Source: Hyperoplus lanceolatus (lineage: Eukaryota > Chordata > Actinopteri > Uranoscopiformes > Ammodytidae). Taken from it: a DNA stretch of 64,000 nucleotides. Shown here in pieces: positions 1 to 13,117 of this stretch. Position 1 is the first letter of the stretch, and every line of letters starts with the position of its first letter. The stretch covers positions 19,678,001-19,742,000 of the forward strand of contig CM049410.1 of NCBI GenBank assembly GCA_026929865.2, given 5' to 3'. The notes below the pieces were generated by a model. That model worked only from the letters and a program-made list of their open reading frames with translations. It was not told where the DNA came from and ran no database searches. Position numbers and translations under genes: made by a program.

Positions 1-720
1 ATATATAAAAGAAAGAAGGAAGGAACGTCCCCCCAGAGTGGAAGTGTAACTGTAATGCAGCAGGAGGAGGTGGACAGGAAAGCTATTAAGGCTAAGCGAG
101 GGCCTGGGGTCCACTCAAGTTTTACACTCATACTCAGGGCTCCACTGTATGTATCCCTGAAACAGTCATACACACACACACATATCCTCTCAACCTCCTG
201 TTCCATCTCCGTTCCGTCTGAACTCTTTCTCAGCGCTGAGCTGGGCAGACTCAAGGAAACGGTTCATTTAAATGTACATAATTTGCTCTCAAAGGCTCAC
301 TCTCGGTCTCCCTGTTCCCCTGTGGCGCCACACAGAAACAGCCCAGGAGAGACAGAGAGAAAAGATTTTTTTTATCCTGGATGAATCCACTGGCCTGGAC
401 AGAAACACCGGCTGGTAAAAAAGTGAGAGCTTTAGGTGCACTGGACGTTTATCCCCCGGATACTTTTGATGTCAACACATGTTTTCATCCAGTCCCGCCA
501 GCAGATTTTCTTTTAGTGGAAAAAGACCTGTTTCCTACCACAGTAAGGTGTAAAGTAAATAGCTTCTGAAAAGAATAGACGGCTTTTGAGGATTTTCTAT
601 CATTTTAATTGAATATATTTTTGTTTCGGACAGTGTGTTGCACAGACTAAAGCCATGTGATACGCCATTAGGAATTTGTATTTTGGCACAGGAGCAACCA
701 CTTACACAAATGCAAAAAAA

Positions 721-763
721 AAATATATATATACTGTATATATATATATATATATATATATTA
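721..763. repeat. (TA)n microsatellite
   Basis: Nearly pure TA with one CTG interruption. Confidence 0.9.
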
Positions 764-2656
764 TACAGGTAACAGCGTAATAGACAGCTCAGGGTGAAAG
801 AGGAAAGAGGGGAATTGGAAGAGAGTGAAAGGCGATTTGGCCTTTGTCAAAGTCAACACTTGGCCTTTCTGCGGATCAGGAAGTGATTGCGTTGACCATG
901 TTGCACATGCCGGTGTGGTGTTGTCAGAATTACTGCGAGACGTCAGAATATCTGTCTATTTGTTTGCTTGGTTCCGTGTGTGAGGATTTTCATAACCTGT
1001 GGATTTATACAGGCTCAGTCTTTACTCTAACACTGACCCGTATTAGCCCAGTGAGAGTGGTGGGGCTTTGAGCAGTTGTCTCTTCTCCAAGAACAAAGTA
1101 AACACCGCAAAGAAATCCTCATAATTGATTCTATTTGGACTGAGTCAACTCAGATCAAATAATGGGTAAACAACTGGAGGGGCATGATGGATGAAAGACG
1201 TGCTTTTTCGACATCTTGACAGCATGACTTTTTGTCATTGGGCTAAGGATAAAGCCAAACCATGCAACAATACAAGCAAATAAAAGAAATGTGTTGATTC
1301 TAGAAATCAAACATGGCCAAATGAACTCAATGAAATGAACCATACTAGTCCTCCAAACCTAGTGCTATGGTTAGATATAATACATTTGTTGCACGTAAGA
1401 CCCAAATCAATGTGTTAATATGTGAAAAGGTTCAATCGTTAATGTGCTGGTAGACTGCTCACAACTTAGGTAAGGATGCCACCATATACATATCCGGAGA
1501 AAAATACCCTCCAATGAGCTGTCGAAAAAATTCTGACTCCTCTCCCTTGAGAAAAAAAGAAGACAGTATCCCACTCACCGTGTCAGAAGGTGCTATCTGA
1601 AAGGAAAACTCTCTTTGATCAGTTTCCCATGGTCATATACAGTAACTCCAATGTTATGCACTAATCAGATGGGAGTCTCCTTGTTCTGATCTGCTCTCCT
1701 GGGCTACAGGCTATAGCTGTAATAAGATGTCCACTTCCTGAGGAAATACTTTTATTTTGAAGCACCTAAAAGTAAACGTTGATTGAATCACAAAGCAGCA
1801 ACCAACTACTGATTCCCTTCAACAACTTACTCCAGTTTGAAACCTTTTATCGTGGCATTACCTGTGGTATGGAACCATGGTGGTGTCCTGCTCATAGTAC
1901 AGGTTTGTGATTGTGGTTAGTCACTGCCATCGCAAACAAACAAACTGTATGCACTTCAAGGCAGCGTTGCCCGGAAAGCACTGTTGGGGCACAACAGTTA
2001 GGGTTAGGGTAATGAGGAATGCTGCTCCATTACTTAATCCATTTAAAGCTCTAAATTCAGAATTTTACATTTTTACTCAAATGTTTGCAAGAGCCTATAA
2101 AAGCTGCAGAGCAGAGTTTATCTTCAACTCTATCAGGATCTGCATGTATCTGAAGAATAAACCTCAAAGAAGTTGCAGATTTTTTCAGCGGTGTCATGAC
2201 TGTGTATACTGCAGTAATCAGTGTCCAGGGATGCACAGTATATACTGTATACCGTAGAAGATGCTTGATCAATTAATGAAGATTATTTTCTTTTGTTTTT
2301 TTAGCTGTAGGGCCGCCACCCCATCTGAGAACTATTCCTTCTTTAAAGATGACACATAACAATGATGACCTGGACATCATTTAATCTAACTCTCTCTGCC
2401 ATTGAATACTTGGAGTTTTAAAGTAAACTCTGACACAAGGGTTTTCAATATCAGCCCTTTCTATCTGAGGATCATTAACACTTATAAATAGGAAAAAATA
2501 AGCACTTACACAGTAATAATATGCATACTCCACACTGCTACCCACTCTAGCTAACACAGCGATCGCATACAAAGAAAAAAAAGACACATTCCTTATGAAA
2601 CCAGATGGTGTGGATGTGTTATTGTGTCTCACAGTTACAGGCTCAGGTTTAATTAA

Positions 2657-2830
2657 AGCTGCATTTGGCAGATTGGAGTATTGTTAGTCCTGCTCTCATT
2701 GACCCTCAGCTGGTCGGGTTCACAGCAACGTGTGTACGTCACGGACGTCTAGAAGTCACTGGAACTTGTAAAAGCATTTAAAAAAGCAGATGGCTTACAC
2801 AGGCAATCTGCAGTTACAAGGGGAACTCTG
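2657..2830 (+). repeat. Possible solo end of a TTAA-type element
   Basis: After TTAA (2653-2656) the sequence AGCTGCATTTGGCAG shares its first seven bases with the end of the element at 58636 (AGCTGCAGTTGAGAG). No matching right end was found, so the right edge given is arbitrary. Confidence 0.25.
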
Positions 2831-3509
2831 ATGTTCAACAATCTATAGCGATGATATATGTGAACATACTGTATAAGTACTGATTTACATTTTAGTGAAT
2901 GGGAAAGATGACAAAATAAAGCATTACAAAAATAAATTGTGTATGTTTATCTCAACTTTAAACCGGGTTCAGTCTTTAAGAACCTGCCTTCTTGCTTTCA
3001 TATAATTGAAGCGTTATCACGTCTTAGCACACTGAACTTAGCACAACATGTGTAATTGTTGGCAGCCACAAGGTTTTAGCCAGCTATAGTCATTTATCAC
3101 ATTTACATAATAATTAGTGGCCTGCAAGCCTCATACCCGCCTCCAGGAACACAGTCAGTGGCTGCTTCACACAGACAGAGAGCACCAGACAGACACTGAC
3201 AGGCAATTGTATTTTTGAAGTGGTGCAATCTATCATTTGGGGAAAATAACGCATTTTTTACAACATATTCCTTTTATTTGATACTCAATAAAGAAAAAGA
3301 TAGGCGTCTATTCCTGAAGTGCATTCAAACCATGTCCATCCATTGTGTTCATTTGTCAGGAATTGCACTGTGCACTTATTTGGCAGTTAGCCATTTTTAT
3401 AAACATTATTCAGTAAAACTTGGACTTATTAATATGTTGGCAGAACTGTCAGTAGCCTTAATGGAGAGATGTATGTTTGGACAATTCATTTGGGAAAAAT
3501 AATGCTTAA

Positions 3510-3948
3510 ACAGATAGTTCAGTGTTTTTGTATGAGGTACTTAGGTTAGTCAGTTTGATACCAATAGAGATGGCGGTCAGCCCAGTCATTTTAAGGAGTT
3601 TGGGGGAGACGTCACTGTAGCAGAGGGGGGCCAGCCGAAAAACTCTTTTTCACGCAGTTTATAAATGCTTACCTTTAAAAATGTATATCCGTTCCATTGT
3701 AAGCTACATTTCGGAATTGTTCACTGCTGATTTGCGGACTGATTCGCTGCATTGCATCGGCAGTTCATATTTGCACTCTTTTCAGCACAGTTCGGACAAT
3801 AAATATGCAATAAACATTGGAAGAAATCCGTTTTTTCGGCTTGCCCCTCTGGAACAGTACAATGCTGACGGCTGCTACAGTGAAGTATCCCCCAAAATCC
3901 TTACTGCGCGGACCACAAACTCTATAGTGTATTTAACAGAGGTATTGT
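3510..3948. mobile_element. Old inverted-repeat element flanked by TTAA
   Basis: TTAA occurs at 3506-3509 and 3949-3952. The left half (TTTGGGGGAGACGTCACTGT, AGCAGAGGGGGGCCAGCCGA) reappears inverted in the right half (3830-3905) with about 20 extra bases. The repeat extends outward through AATAGAGATGGCGGTC. The ends are too worn to give a clean terminal repeat. No coding capacity; the 165-codon frame across it is chance. Confidence 0.5.
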
Positions 3949-5503
3949 TTAAATATTCTTCACAAAATTTGAAATACCTTTTTAGTATAAAAGAGCCAAA
4001 GCATGTACTGCGTAAGTACACACTTAAAATATCAGTGTTTTATTGTTTTTTATTTATATTGTTTTTTATTGTGTTGTATTATTGTATTATACAGGTATTT
4101 CTATATTTATGGTATTTCTGCATGAAAGTTATGTTGGGTACACAAATTACAGATGGATGCAATGTCATGTTACATTAGTTTTAACATTTATGTCTCAACT
4201 TTTCTAGCAGTTTCAATGGTGCAATTTTCTATGACCTTGGTTGGAATAACCAAGTGCATCAAAAGCTTTAACATGTAACTGCAGCCTATAGGGTGTGCTT
4301 ACTGATGACTGCTCAACAGAATGGACCACTTTCACCTCTTTCCGTCTGCCCAACCCCATCAGATTACTTTATATAGGCTACCAATCCTCAACAACACACT
4401 GATTCTGAAATATGACTTTGTAACAACCTAGTTTTTTGTCTCTGACTCACTTCTTCTGAATGCTTCCGGTCACAGGCAGACTGTAATTAATATAATGAGT
4501 GTTTTTTTTTCTTTTTTTTCTCATGAATACAGATAAATGAAGCTTAAGTAGCATCTATTCATAGCACATGTTTGTACACTTTAACCTTTATTTATACAGG
4601 TATATCCCATTAGTATACACTCATACTAGAGACGGAAGGCTCAATTAGTTGTATTAATCTAACCTTCGGCTGAAGCAGCCCTTGCTAAACTTTGCTGCTG
4701 TCATGGAAACGGTTGACACTGACATTTTCAGTTGAGTGTGTTTATCACCTCACACCCTCCCTGCTATATGTACGCAACTGACATTTTTGGATGGGCAAAC
4801 CTGGCCTCAGGAGCCTCTGTTTATGTCCATGTGTTTGTAAATGAACAGACATTACTGCATGTTGGTATGCTCATGAATATATATAGATCAATGTTGTCTT
4901 CAGTTTGATCTCACTTAAGCATCTACATGCCAAGTGTTGAATAAAAAAAACATATCCAAACAATAACATGTAAGTTATCATTTATAGAAACATTATGAAT
5001 AACTCTGCCGTGTTTGCATGATTCATCTCATCTCATATCGGATGCATCCATTAAATACATACCATTCTATTGATGTGTGTATGTGCTGAAAATGAAATAT
5101 ATGTATACAGACTTTGTGCTTAAGCCTCTAGCCCAGTAATTGAAAATTGAATAGAACAGTGAAGTTGTGAGCTCATGGCTCATGGCCTAATTTGGCAGAT
5201 GGCTCACTGAATCTCTGCGTGGAACCATTCCCTCAAGTAAGAATGTGTGCGTGTGTGTGTTTCTGCTTGTGTACCTCCTAAGAGACACAAATTCCTCAAA
5301 GCGTCCCTTCAATGATTCAAGTTTCTGTCAGGATCAGCACTGGAAGTTGGAAGCTACTGATCCAGGTATGGGGTGTTGGTGAATTTCTTTCTCTCTTAGA
5401 ACTTCTTTGTCCCCCTTGTTGTCCCCTGTGGTTGCCCTCACGTTGCAGGGGTCATTAGTTTTAGGTTTAGGTTCATTTTAGCGTTAGGTATGTAATGCTA
5501 TAG

Positions 5504-5594
5504 CAGAGTGGTTATTATTTTCTGTCATGCCCCCCCTAGGGGACAGAATTTTTTTCGCGCCCCCCCTAAATTGAAATTCTGTTGAGAACCTGCT
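5504..5594. repeat. hAT-like short repeat remnant
   Basis: It begins CAGAGTGGTTATTATTTTC and ends near TTGAGAACCTG, like the CAGTGGTT...AACCACTG ends of hAT (Charlie-type) elements. In between are two copies of GCCCCCCCTA, each tied to GACAGAATTTT or GAAATTCTGT segments. No 8-bp target duplication is evident. Confidence 0.4.
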
Positions 5595-6376
5595 AATATT
5601 TATTTATTTATCTGTACAAAACCACTGAATGAGTTTGAAACTGTGATGCATGTGTCAGTGGGCTCATCGCGGCCTTACCCAGTTTTTTCTCCACCTTTTG
5701 ATCCGTGGCTTTATTTTAGGCAAGCTGCTGTCAGGAGCAGGTTGTGTGTGAACGTCTCCCAGCAAGTGCCCCACACTGACACGTGTCTGAATGTGTTTAT
5801 CACAGATGTCTATTTCTCTCCCCCTTTCTCTCTCTCTCTCTCTGGCCTCCTCCTCCAGACCTCCCATGGTTCTCTCTCCCTGTCTCCCTGCCCGGAGCGG
5901 ACGCAACACAGGTGACAAAAGGCGGCATGACTCGCTCGCCACACATCCATCACACTGCCAGAAGCAGCAGGAGAGAGCACACTGAGCTAAATTTGGGCGG
6001 AGTATTACTCAGTACAAGCAGACTGCTAAAAAGTTATGCCAAAATTATGGAAGCTGTTTCAACATTTTATTTGTTGCACTTTCTCCCTCTGACATCTTGT
6101 CGAGGTTTGATATGTTACTAACTTTATCTTCATTTGACAGCTGAGGGGACTGCTTCTCTTACTTGTCAATATCTATCTCATTTGCATGCTACACTGTCTG
6201 AACCACACTTTAATATCATTCTATCCAGGCTGAGTGGGAGTAATGCGGAGGGTAATATCTCCTCTTTGACATTTGCCCTCTGCAATTCTGCCCTTATCCA
6301 CCTCGCAGCATTTCCTCGCCGTAGGCCCTGTAGCTTTGTCTGATGTCCGCTCACGCAAACACACACTGCACCCCAC

Positions 6377-6381
<5 letters not shown>

Positions 6382-6462
<81 letters not shown>
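6382..6462. repeat. (CA)n microsatellite
   Basis: About 40 uninterrupted CA units. Confidence 0.95.
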
Positions 6463-6464
<2 letters not shown>

Positions 6465-7740
6465 TTGCTGCAATTAGAGTCATGCAGTGTGAGCTTATAC
6501 TGCCTCCCACAATGCTAACCAATAAGGTCATTTTGTCGATGAGGAAGACAAATACTTTAATTTCTGCAAGTTGCCTGCTTTTGAATGCCCTCCACAACCC
6601 TGCCTTTTCTTTGAACCACACATCATATTGGATCTGTTTTATACTGTTGTATTCACAGTGTCCTCATCTCTTTCCATTCCGTTTAGCTGTTTGTTTTCCC
6701 TTCCCTTAGAATCATAGCCCTTTATTTCCCATTTGTCAGAGAAATTAGTTGTGAAATCGGTAAATGCAAAGTCATTGCTGTTGTATTGTGGGGTATGGAA
6801 TAGATGTACAGCTTCATCAAAAGTATAGAAAAAGGAGCACTGCCACACTCAACACTTAACAGTGTATAGAAAAGGTAAGACAGTATTTCTTATACATATT
6901 TGCAGTCCTCATTCTGCACTTACTTTTGCACATTTGGCTGCTGTTTGCTATACACAGATGTTTGTTTGTCTTGGCTACATAATTGAATACCATTAATGTA
7001 GGGAGCGCTGCCTCATAGCTAAGAAATGGTTTGATCTTTGTTTGAAAGTGTGTCAGCTTTTTCAGCCCTATTAGTAGTTTGTTCTTCTTTGGGGTGTTTG
7101 CAAGGCACAAGGGAGACAGCACTTTTAAAAGGTCACTAATGCACTCAGCCCACTGAAGGGGAAAAAGGGAATGTTGGCTGTTTGTTTGGGCTTTTTTTTA
7201 ATTATTATTCAACTCTCTTTACAGTGGGTTCTCTGAAGATGCAGCGTTATATACGTACCATGGTGTTTTTAGTGTGAGGGAGGAACACAGGCCGTGATCA
7301 GACATTTACAGAGAGAGAGAAAATAAGTACACACACTGTGAGGAGAGTGCCGGAAAGCAGTTGTGGCGAATTAAAGTCACAGGGAAAGGGAAAGAGGGTC
7401 AGAATTGTCTGAAGTTCTATAAGTCAATTTTGCTTCTACAGTAGCAAGGAACATGTTGTTGTTGCGGTGTTACAAGGCAGTGGAGCATCATTGTGGGGGG
7501 GGGGCACACAGAGTCACACAGTCTTGAGGGGTGGGCCTGCAGATAAGAGCCTGGGGAGTGACTGCAGAGTACACCTGGCCTGGCAGCTTCAGACCATCCA
7601 GGGACAACTGGGAAAAGGCTTCCTCCTCCTCCGCCCAACGCAAGCTGACAAAGGGAATCATGTGCAGTGGTAGGAGCAAACAGGGGCAGGGGTTGACGCT
7701 CTTAATGTGTGACTGTGCTATCATGCAGGCGTTGCTCTTT

Positions 7741-7811
7741 GTGTGTCTGTGTGTGTGTGCGTGCGTGCGTGCGTGCGTGCGTACGTGCGTGTGTGTGTGT
7801 GTGTGTGTGTA
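7741..7811. repeat. Compound (GT)n/(GTGC)n microsatellite
   Basis: GT tract with an inner block of GTGC units, prone to Z-DNA. Confidence 0.93.
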
Positions 7812-10800
7812 TAGTAGAGGCTCCGGGGCGGCAGGAGGAGGCTGGTCTACTAACAGCTGTCTGCTTTCCCTAACCTTTGTGTTTGTCATACCGGGGTTAC
7901 AGGCAGCACACGGTAAGGAGAAAAAAAATAGGTGGAGAAAAGAAAGTGCAAGAAAAAGGTTAGGACTTGAACATTTGAAAAAAAAGGGGAAATGATGGCG
8001 CTTTTGAAGGGCATGTGAGTCAGAATTATAACACATTTAACTGTAGATTGAATATGTTTGCAAACCTTCACTGGCTGCTAATGTGCTCATGAGCAAAGAC
8101 CCACCAACAATTTCTGCTCCGCTTTTAGATATGCTTAAAAAAGAATCTAATCAAACCATTAAGCTTTGTTCTATGGCTTTGTTTAAAATCATTATTCCCT
8201 TTGAAATAGACATATAATACTTGAGAATCTATAGCAAGCATTACATTGAGGTTTGGACATATAGTATGCAGAACAGCAATGCTTTGCTAGTAATATTGTA
8301 GTGGTATGTGTTCCATTGTTGGAATCTTTGACTAGAAAATGTATAAAATTAACAGAATTTACAGGATTTGGACATTGAAATAAAATGTTGAATGGCAAAT
8401 ACACTCTACACTTTGTTCTAGAAAGTGATTTCCAGACCTGTCTTCAGGGGTGAAGCTTATAGCTCACCATTAGCAGTATTAGAGAAAAACACCTGGACCT
8501 AGTTTTTGTCATGAGGAAGTGCAGGTGACATCACAGTTGTTCAGTTTCTCTAAAAGGTAAATAAGAAATTGTTCAACATCTGACAGATGCGTCCTAAGAA
8601 AAAACATTGAAAACAGTGTTAAAATGTTAAGGAGTTGTTGAGCCGTCAACAAACAGATTTTGAAAGAATTTAGGAATGAGGTTAGATAAACTGTTTATGG
8701 TTTAAAACGAGATGTAAATGGATCATCCAAACTGGGCAAAATAAATTTTGTCTTCCGTTCCAGGGAACCTGTCAGGTATGTAATGTGTTAAATATTCTTT
8801 TTGGAATACTTCAGTCGGAACCACTGACTTTCTGGTTCGTCATCCAGATAATTTTTCAGTTCTGGAGGCTTCAGTTTTGACAGCTTAGTCATGTGTTTTA
8901 TTTGTTTCCTTATTCCATCTATTGTGGGTTTGTTTTGCCACGCATCATGTGTCCAGTGTCGTCAACTCAAAAAACTGACCGAGTCAGCAATCACCCAATA
9001 GAGAAATCCTCTGTACACACACTCCAGAATTATGGTTATGTTTGCCACTTCTAGGACCACAGCACATTATCACATATTCACACATACAGTTTATATTCCA
9101 TGTATATCCGGTTCTTTATGTGTAGAATATAAACTGGCTGTAAAAACAAATATGCCGTTGTGACTCTTAAGAATATCTACTTTATCTATCACTCCATGAT
9201 TTTACAGATTTAGTTCACTGTATTTGTTGGTTGATTGATTTTTTGTATGTTAAAAATGGAAACCCAAACTGCTTTATTATAATTTGCTCTAAGAGCTCTG
9301 ACAATCTGAGACACATTTTTCCAAGGAGCCATGTTGCTGCAGATGTTTTTCCTTTTTTTGTCAAAAGATTAAGATAGAATAAAAGATCAATTTTCCCTTT
9401 GCCCTTTTACTTCTTTCCCCATCTGTGTTTACAAGAAGCTCTGACAGCTGCAAGTCGGTTAATGTTGAAGAGTGGCTGCTTCCCACTTTGTGCCTGTTTG
9501 TGTGCAAAACTATTTCAAACAAAAATGAGACCTGGTGTCAAACCCTAAAACGCAGCTGGTAGATGTTTCTGTTTTAAGTAAAAGTGTCTTTAAAATTACA
9601 GCGGAAATGAATTACAGATGTTCCTACCATTTAGATAAGGCTCAAACATTCTCATTCCCACCAGCTGCAATTATTAGCTTGTAATATGCTGGAGGGAGAT
9701 GGATAAAATGATACAGAGAGAGAGAGAGGGGGGGGGGGGTGACTTTCTTCCCCCTTAAGTATAGCAAAGTAGTGCAGACCAACATATAGCAGCCGGTGTC
9801 ACATCCATTCCTGCAAGGTCTGAGGGAATGTCCACTCCTTGACACTTGTCCAATCCAAGCTATCTCAAGCTCTCTCCTCCAGCTCCACACCCCTAATCTC
9901 TCCTGACACCTCACACAGGCCCGACAGGGAATCACTCTACCCTGAAAACAATCCAGCACTCCTCCTCCTCCTCCTCCCCAAATCAGTACCAAACCCCCTC
10001 TCTCCTTCTTGTCTGTCTTCTTTATATTTCTCTTTACCCTCTCCCTCCCTATCTTTCCCCATCCCCATTACTTCTCTCCGTGGCCTACTCCCTTTCTCTG
10101 GTGTCTCCATCTGTCTTTGTCAAAGCATATTCCGCTCCTCTTCTATCTCGCTCAATCTCTTATTCTTTTTTTTACCCCCCCTGTCTTTTTATCCTCCGTC
10201 CACACACACTTCCTCACCCGGGTTATAAGACGACGCGTCTGTGGATGAAAATCCGTGAAAAGATGCCCGTGATTTGCCGATTTGAGGAATAGCCTGGCAT
10301 TTTCCTTAAGGACTCATCAGCATTCAAGAACTGCATTTTACTCCTACTGGTGAATGTCGCTAAAGTTGGAGGGGTCTTTATCTCAGAGGTGGAGAGAATA
10401 TCTCTACAGGATCCCTTTAGGATAGGATGGAGGGAGCGTAAACACAGACATCTTTCCCTTGACACCCTTATATACTTTTTAGAGAGAAGAATCATGTGGG
10501 AATTGCTGATAGTATCTTCTTTTTTTAATGTTTGCACCCATGGGTCTTTGTTGAAACTCTTGTTTAAAGAGAAGAAGAAACACATATATATTTCAAGTTA
10601 TTTTGTTTGCGTTGTACTTAGTGAGTCTCTCAGAGCAAATGACATCCTTTACAAATTCTTTTTTTCCCTAATTGGTAAATTTGGTATGCAAGAAGTCTCG
10701 CGAGACAAGTCACTCAAAAAATCCCATTTATTATTTAAATGTATTCCACAATTCCAAAAGATAAGAGATAGACAAACATGTCATAGATTTCATTTTACAA

Positions 10801-12050
10801 GCTTGTTTGTTCTTCTCATCGTATCTATAGAGGCTCCCCGCCCAACGGAGCACAATCTCATTGGCTGCTGAGTCAAATATTTCCGTCATTGCCTGTAGCA
10901 CAGCATATAACTCTGGAAAAAAAAACGATGTAGCTATGGCACGGCAACATGCTCAAATGCACACATTCACTAGTATGCACAGACACATACACACTCATAC
11001 GTACATACATTCACACACACGCACACACACACATACACATACACACACAAACGTGCAATCATAATAGACCAAGTCACTCACCTCGTCAATTTCATTCTCA
11101 AGCAAGCTGTCAGGCTGCCATGTTGAGTAAATATTACCATAATGCCTTGTTGTGTGTCAGTGAATATGCAGCTAATGAATGGATGACATCCAGTGAAGCT
11201 CAGAGACACTGAAACAGAAAGAAATTGCCCACTCACTGCTACCGTGCCAGTGCTTGAACACCCCTACCCCTCCCTCCCACCACACCCCTCTATCATCACG
11301 CAAACTTCTGACTCCTCTCTCTCTCTCTCTCTCTTCCCCTTGACAAGAAGAAAGGCTCTGTGGCCGCGCTTCATCTAGGTTACCTCTGAAACTGAAGGTT
11401 TTTTGCTTGATCACATGGCAGCTTTGTGTTCCAAGTTGAGCATCTACATAAAACTAGAACATCCAAGAGACGATTTGAACTCTCACTTTTAATCCGAAAA
11501 CAGCAGCAGGACAATGTGTGTGTGTGTGTGTGTGCAAACAGCATGAGGTGAGGTGGTTTAGTGGAAAAGGTTATTGTCTATATGAGATGTTTTTTGTTTT
11601 TCAGATACACTTGAAGGTACAGTGCAATACGTATTGTTATTCTCCACAGGATCAATATATAGTTGTTGTACCCAGCGATGAAAAAGAAAAACACCCTATG
11701 CCGTAAAATAGTCTTGATTCAAAGAATTTTTTTTTCCAGGTTTGTTGTAGATGTCTGCACTGCCTCACAAATAACATCTCACAAATCCGTTCCATTCAGT
11801 CAAACAGGAAGTCTTCACACACAAGGGACAAATATATTATCTTTCTTTTTTTTCTTAAAATCTCTTTTGTGTAGAATATTATGCATTGTCTAACAAAATA
11901 AAAACACAATCTAAAGAGAAAAAAATTGCACAGAAACAACACTACGAGTTTCAGTCAATCAATGGAGTCCCACCGACAGGCAGCACAGCTGAATGTTTGC
12001 CATTGTGTGGAGAGAGAGAAGAGGTGAGATTATCCACTTTTTCGAATGGT

Positions 12051-12056
12051 TTTAAT
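12051..12056 (-). terminator. Possible c1ql1 poly(A) signal (ATTAAA)
   Basis: This is the first ATTAAA/AATAAA hexamer I found on the minus strand downstream of the c1ql1 stop codon. It would give a 3' UTR of about 0.4 kb. A stronger AATAAA lies at 10732-10727, which would give about 1.7 kb. The sequence alone does not decide between them. Confidence 0.3.
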
Positions 12057-12446
12057 TTTTGATGTCGATTTTTTTTTTGTCTGTGCAATGGAGCAGGGCT
12101 GAAGAGGAGAAACACTGAAAAGCCAGGGAGCTTTCTGACACGTCGGCATTGTTGCAAAGGTGTGCAAAAAAGAAGAAAAAAAAAAGCCCACCTCCTCCAC
12201 CTCTCCCCCCATGATCCCCTGGCCCTTCCGCGTGCTCAAGTGTGTCCTCCGGAGCTTTGCAATCCAGCTACAGAGACCGGAATGTCTTTAGCCTGGATGG
12301 GTACGAAAGCAGGTGTCCGTGATGATGGAGAGAATTGGGAAAACTATAAAAGCATTCCAACTTTTTAACACACACTCCCTCCCTCCCCCCCAACCTTTTT
12401 CTCTCAATCTCTTAATTTCTGACTGTCTGTGTGTGTGTGTGTCTTC

Positions 12447-12686
<240 letters not shown>

Positions 12687-12728
12687 TTAGAACATTAGCT
12701 TAAACCTACTTTATAAAAGGGTAATTCA

Positions 12729-12995
12729 TTAACTTCTAAATCAAACAGAAAGTTAGTACTACTGATTTAATAGGCATTGTTCCATTTTCAGTACAGTGTG
12801 CCACCCTCAAAATGTTTATAGTCTGCACAGTATCTCAGTGCTATTGAACAGTTACCAACGAGGAGCGCTGCAGCAGTCCTAACTTAAAATAGAGTATAAT
12901 CGATCAAATTGATCATTGTTTTCTCTTGAGATGGAAAAGGAGAGTACTGTACATCCTATTAAAGTAGTCACTGGTTAATTGCCAATTAGTCACTC
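12729..12995 (+). repeat. Intronic direct repeat, copy 1
   Basis: About 270 bp matching 16485-16784 in the same direction, starting TTAACTTCTAAAT and ending GCCAATTAGTCACT. The best block is TAGTCTGCACAGTATCTCAG onward through AACTTAAAATAGAGTATAATCG. Identity is roughly 80% by eye with small gaps. The origin is unknown: an unnamed repeat family or an old local duplication. Confidence 0.85.
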
Positions 12996-13035
12996 AAATA
13001 TACTCGGGGGAACATTCAGTTTGTTTTCATTCTTG

Positions 13036-13117
13036 CACCCCCTTTGGACAAAAGCAGTAGTGTTCTCACTAGTCCAAAGGGGCATCTATCACAAAGTGAA
13101 AGTTCCTCATAGCCACT
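13036..13117 (-). repeat. End of a TTAA-target inverted-repeat element
   Basis: The end reads, inward from TTAA at 13118-13121 on the minus strand, AGTGGCTATGAGGAAC. This resembles the end AGCGGCTACGAGTAAC of the element at 31803-32732. It also shares the block CTTTGGACAAAAGCAGTAGT with CTTTGAACAAAAGCGGTAGT there. It contains a hairpin: 11-bp outer stem CCCCTTTGGAC (13039-13049 with 13072-13082) and 5-bp inner stem. A TTAA at 12959-12962 may be the other edge. Confidence 0.5.

Larger units (their letters stand above)
1..12446. other. Intergenic DNA downstream of c1ql1
   Basis: No supported gene. It holds microsatellites (721-763, 6382-6462, 7741-7811, 10980-11050), an old TTAA inverted-repeat element (3510-3948), a TTAA-type end near 2657, a hAT-like scrap near 5504, and otherwise AT-rich unique-looking sequence. 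Open frames here have no recognisable protein similarity, and several follow simple repeats. The last 0.4-1.7 kb before 12447 probably includes the c1ql1 3' UTR. Confidence 0.6.

Noticed and set aside
1997-2010. Telomere-like TTAGGGTTAGGG
   Set aside because: Only two units; common by chance and not an interstitial telomere array.
3681-4178. 165-codon frame as a gene
   Set aside because: It overlaps an inverted-repeat element, with a Phe/Tyr/Ile-rich tail from AT-rich DNA and no family similarity.
6178-6621. 147-codon minus-strand frame rich in Cys-Val
   Set aside because: It is a read-through of the (CA)n microsatellite with no family motif; the same applies to frames at 30189-30512, 31142-31509 and 39268-39611.
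12899-12920. Paired base changes in a small palindrome between the two repeat copies (GATCAAATTGATC versus GATCGAAACGATC)
   Set aside because: It looks like compensatory RNA change, but both changes are CpG-to-TpG/CpA decay at symmetric sites, which explains them without selection.
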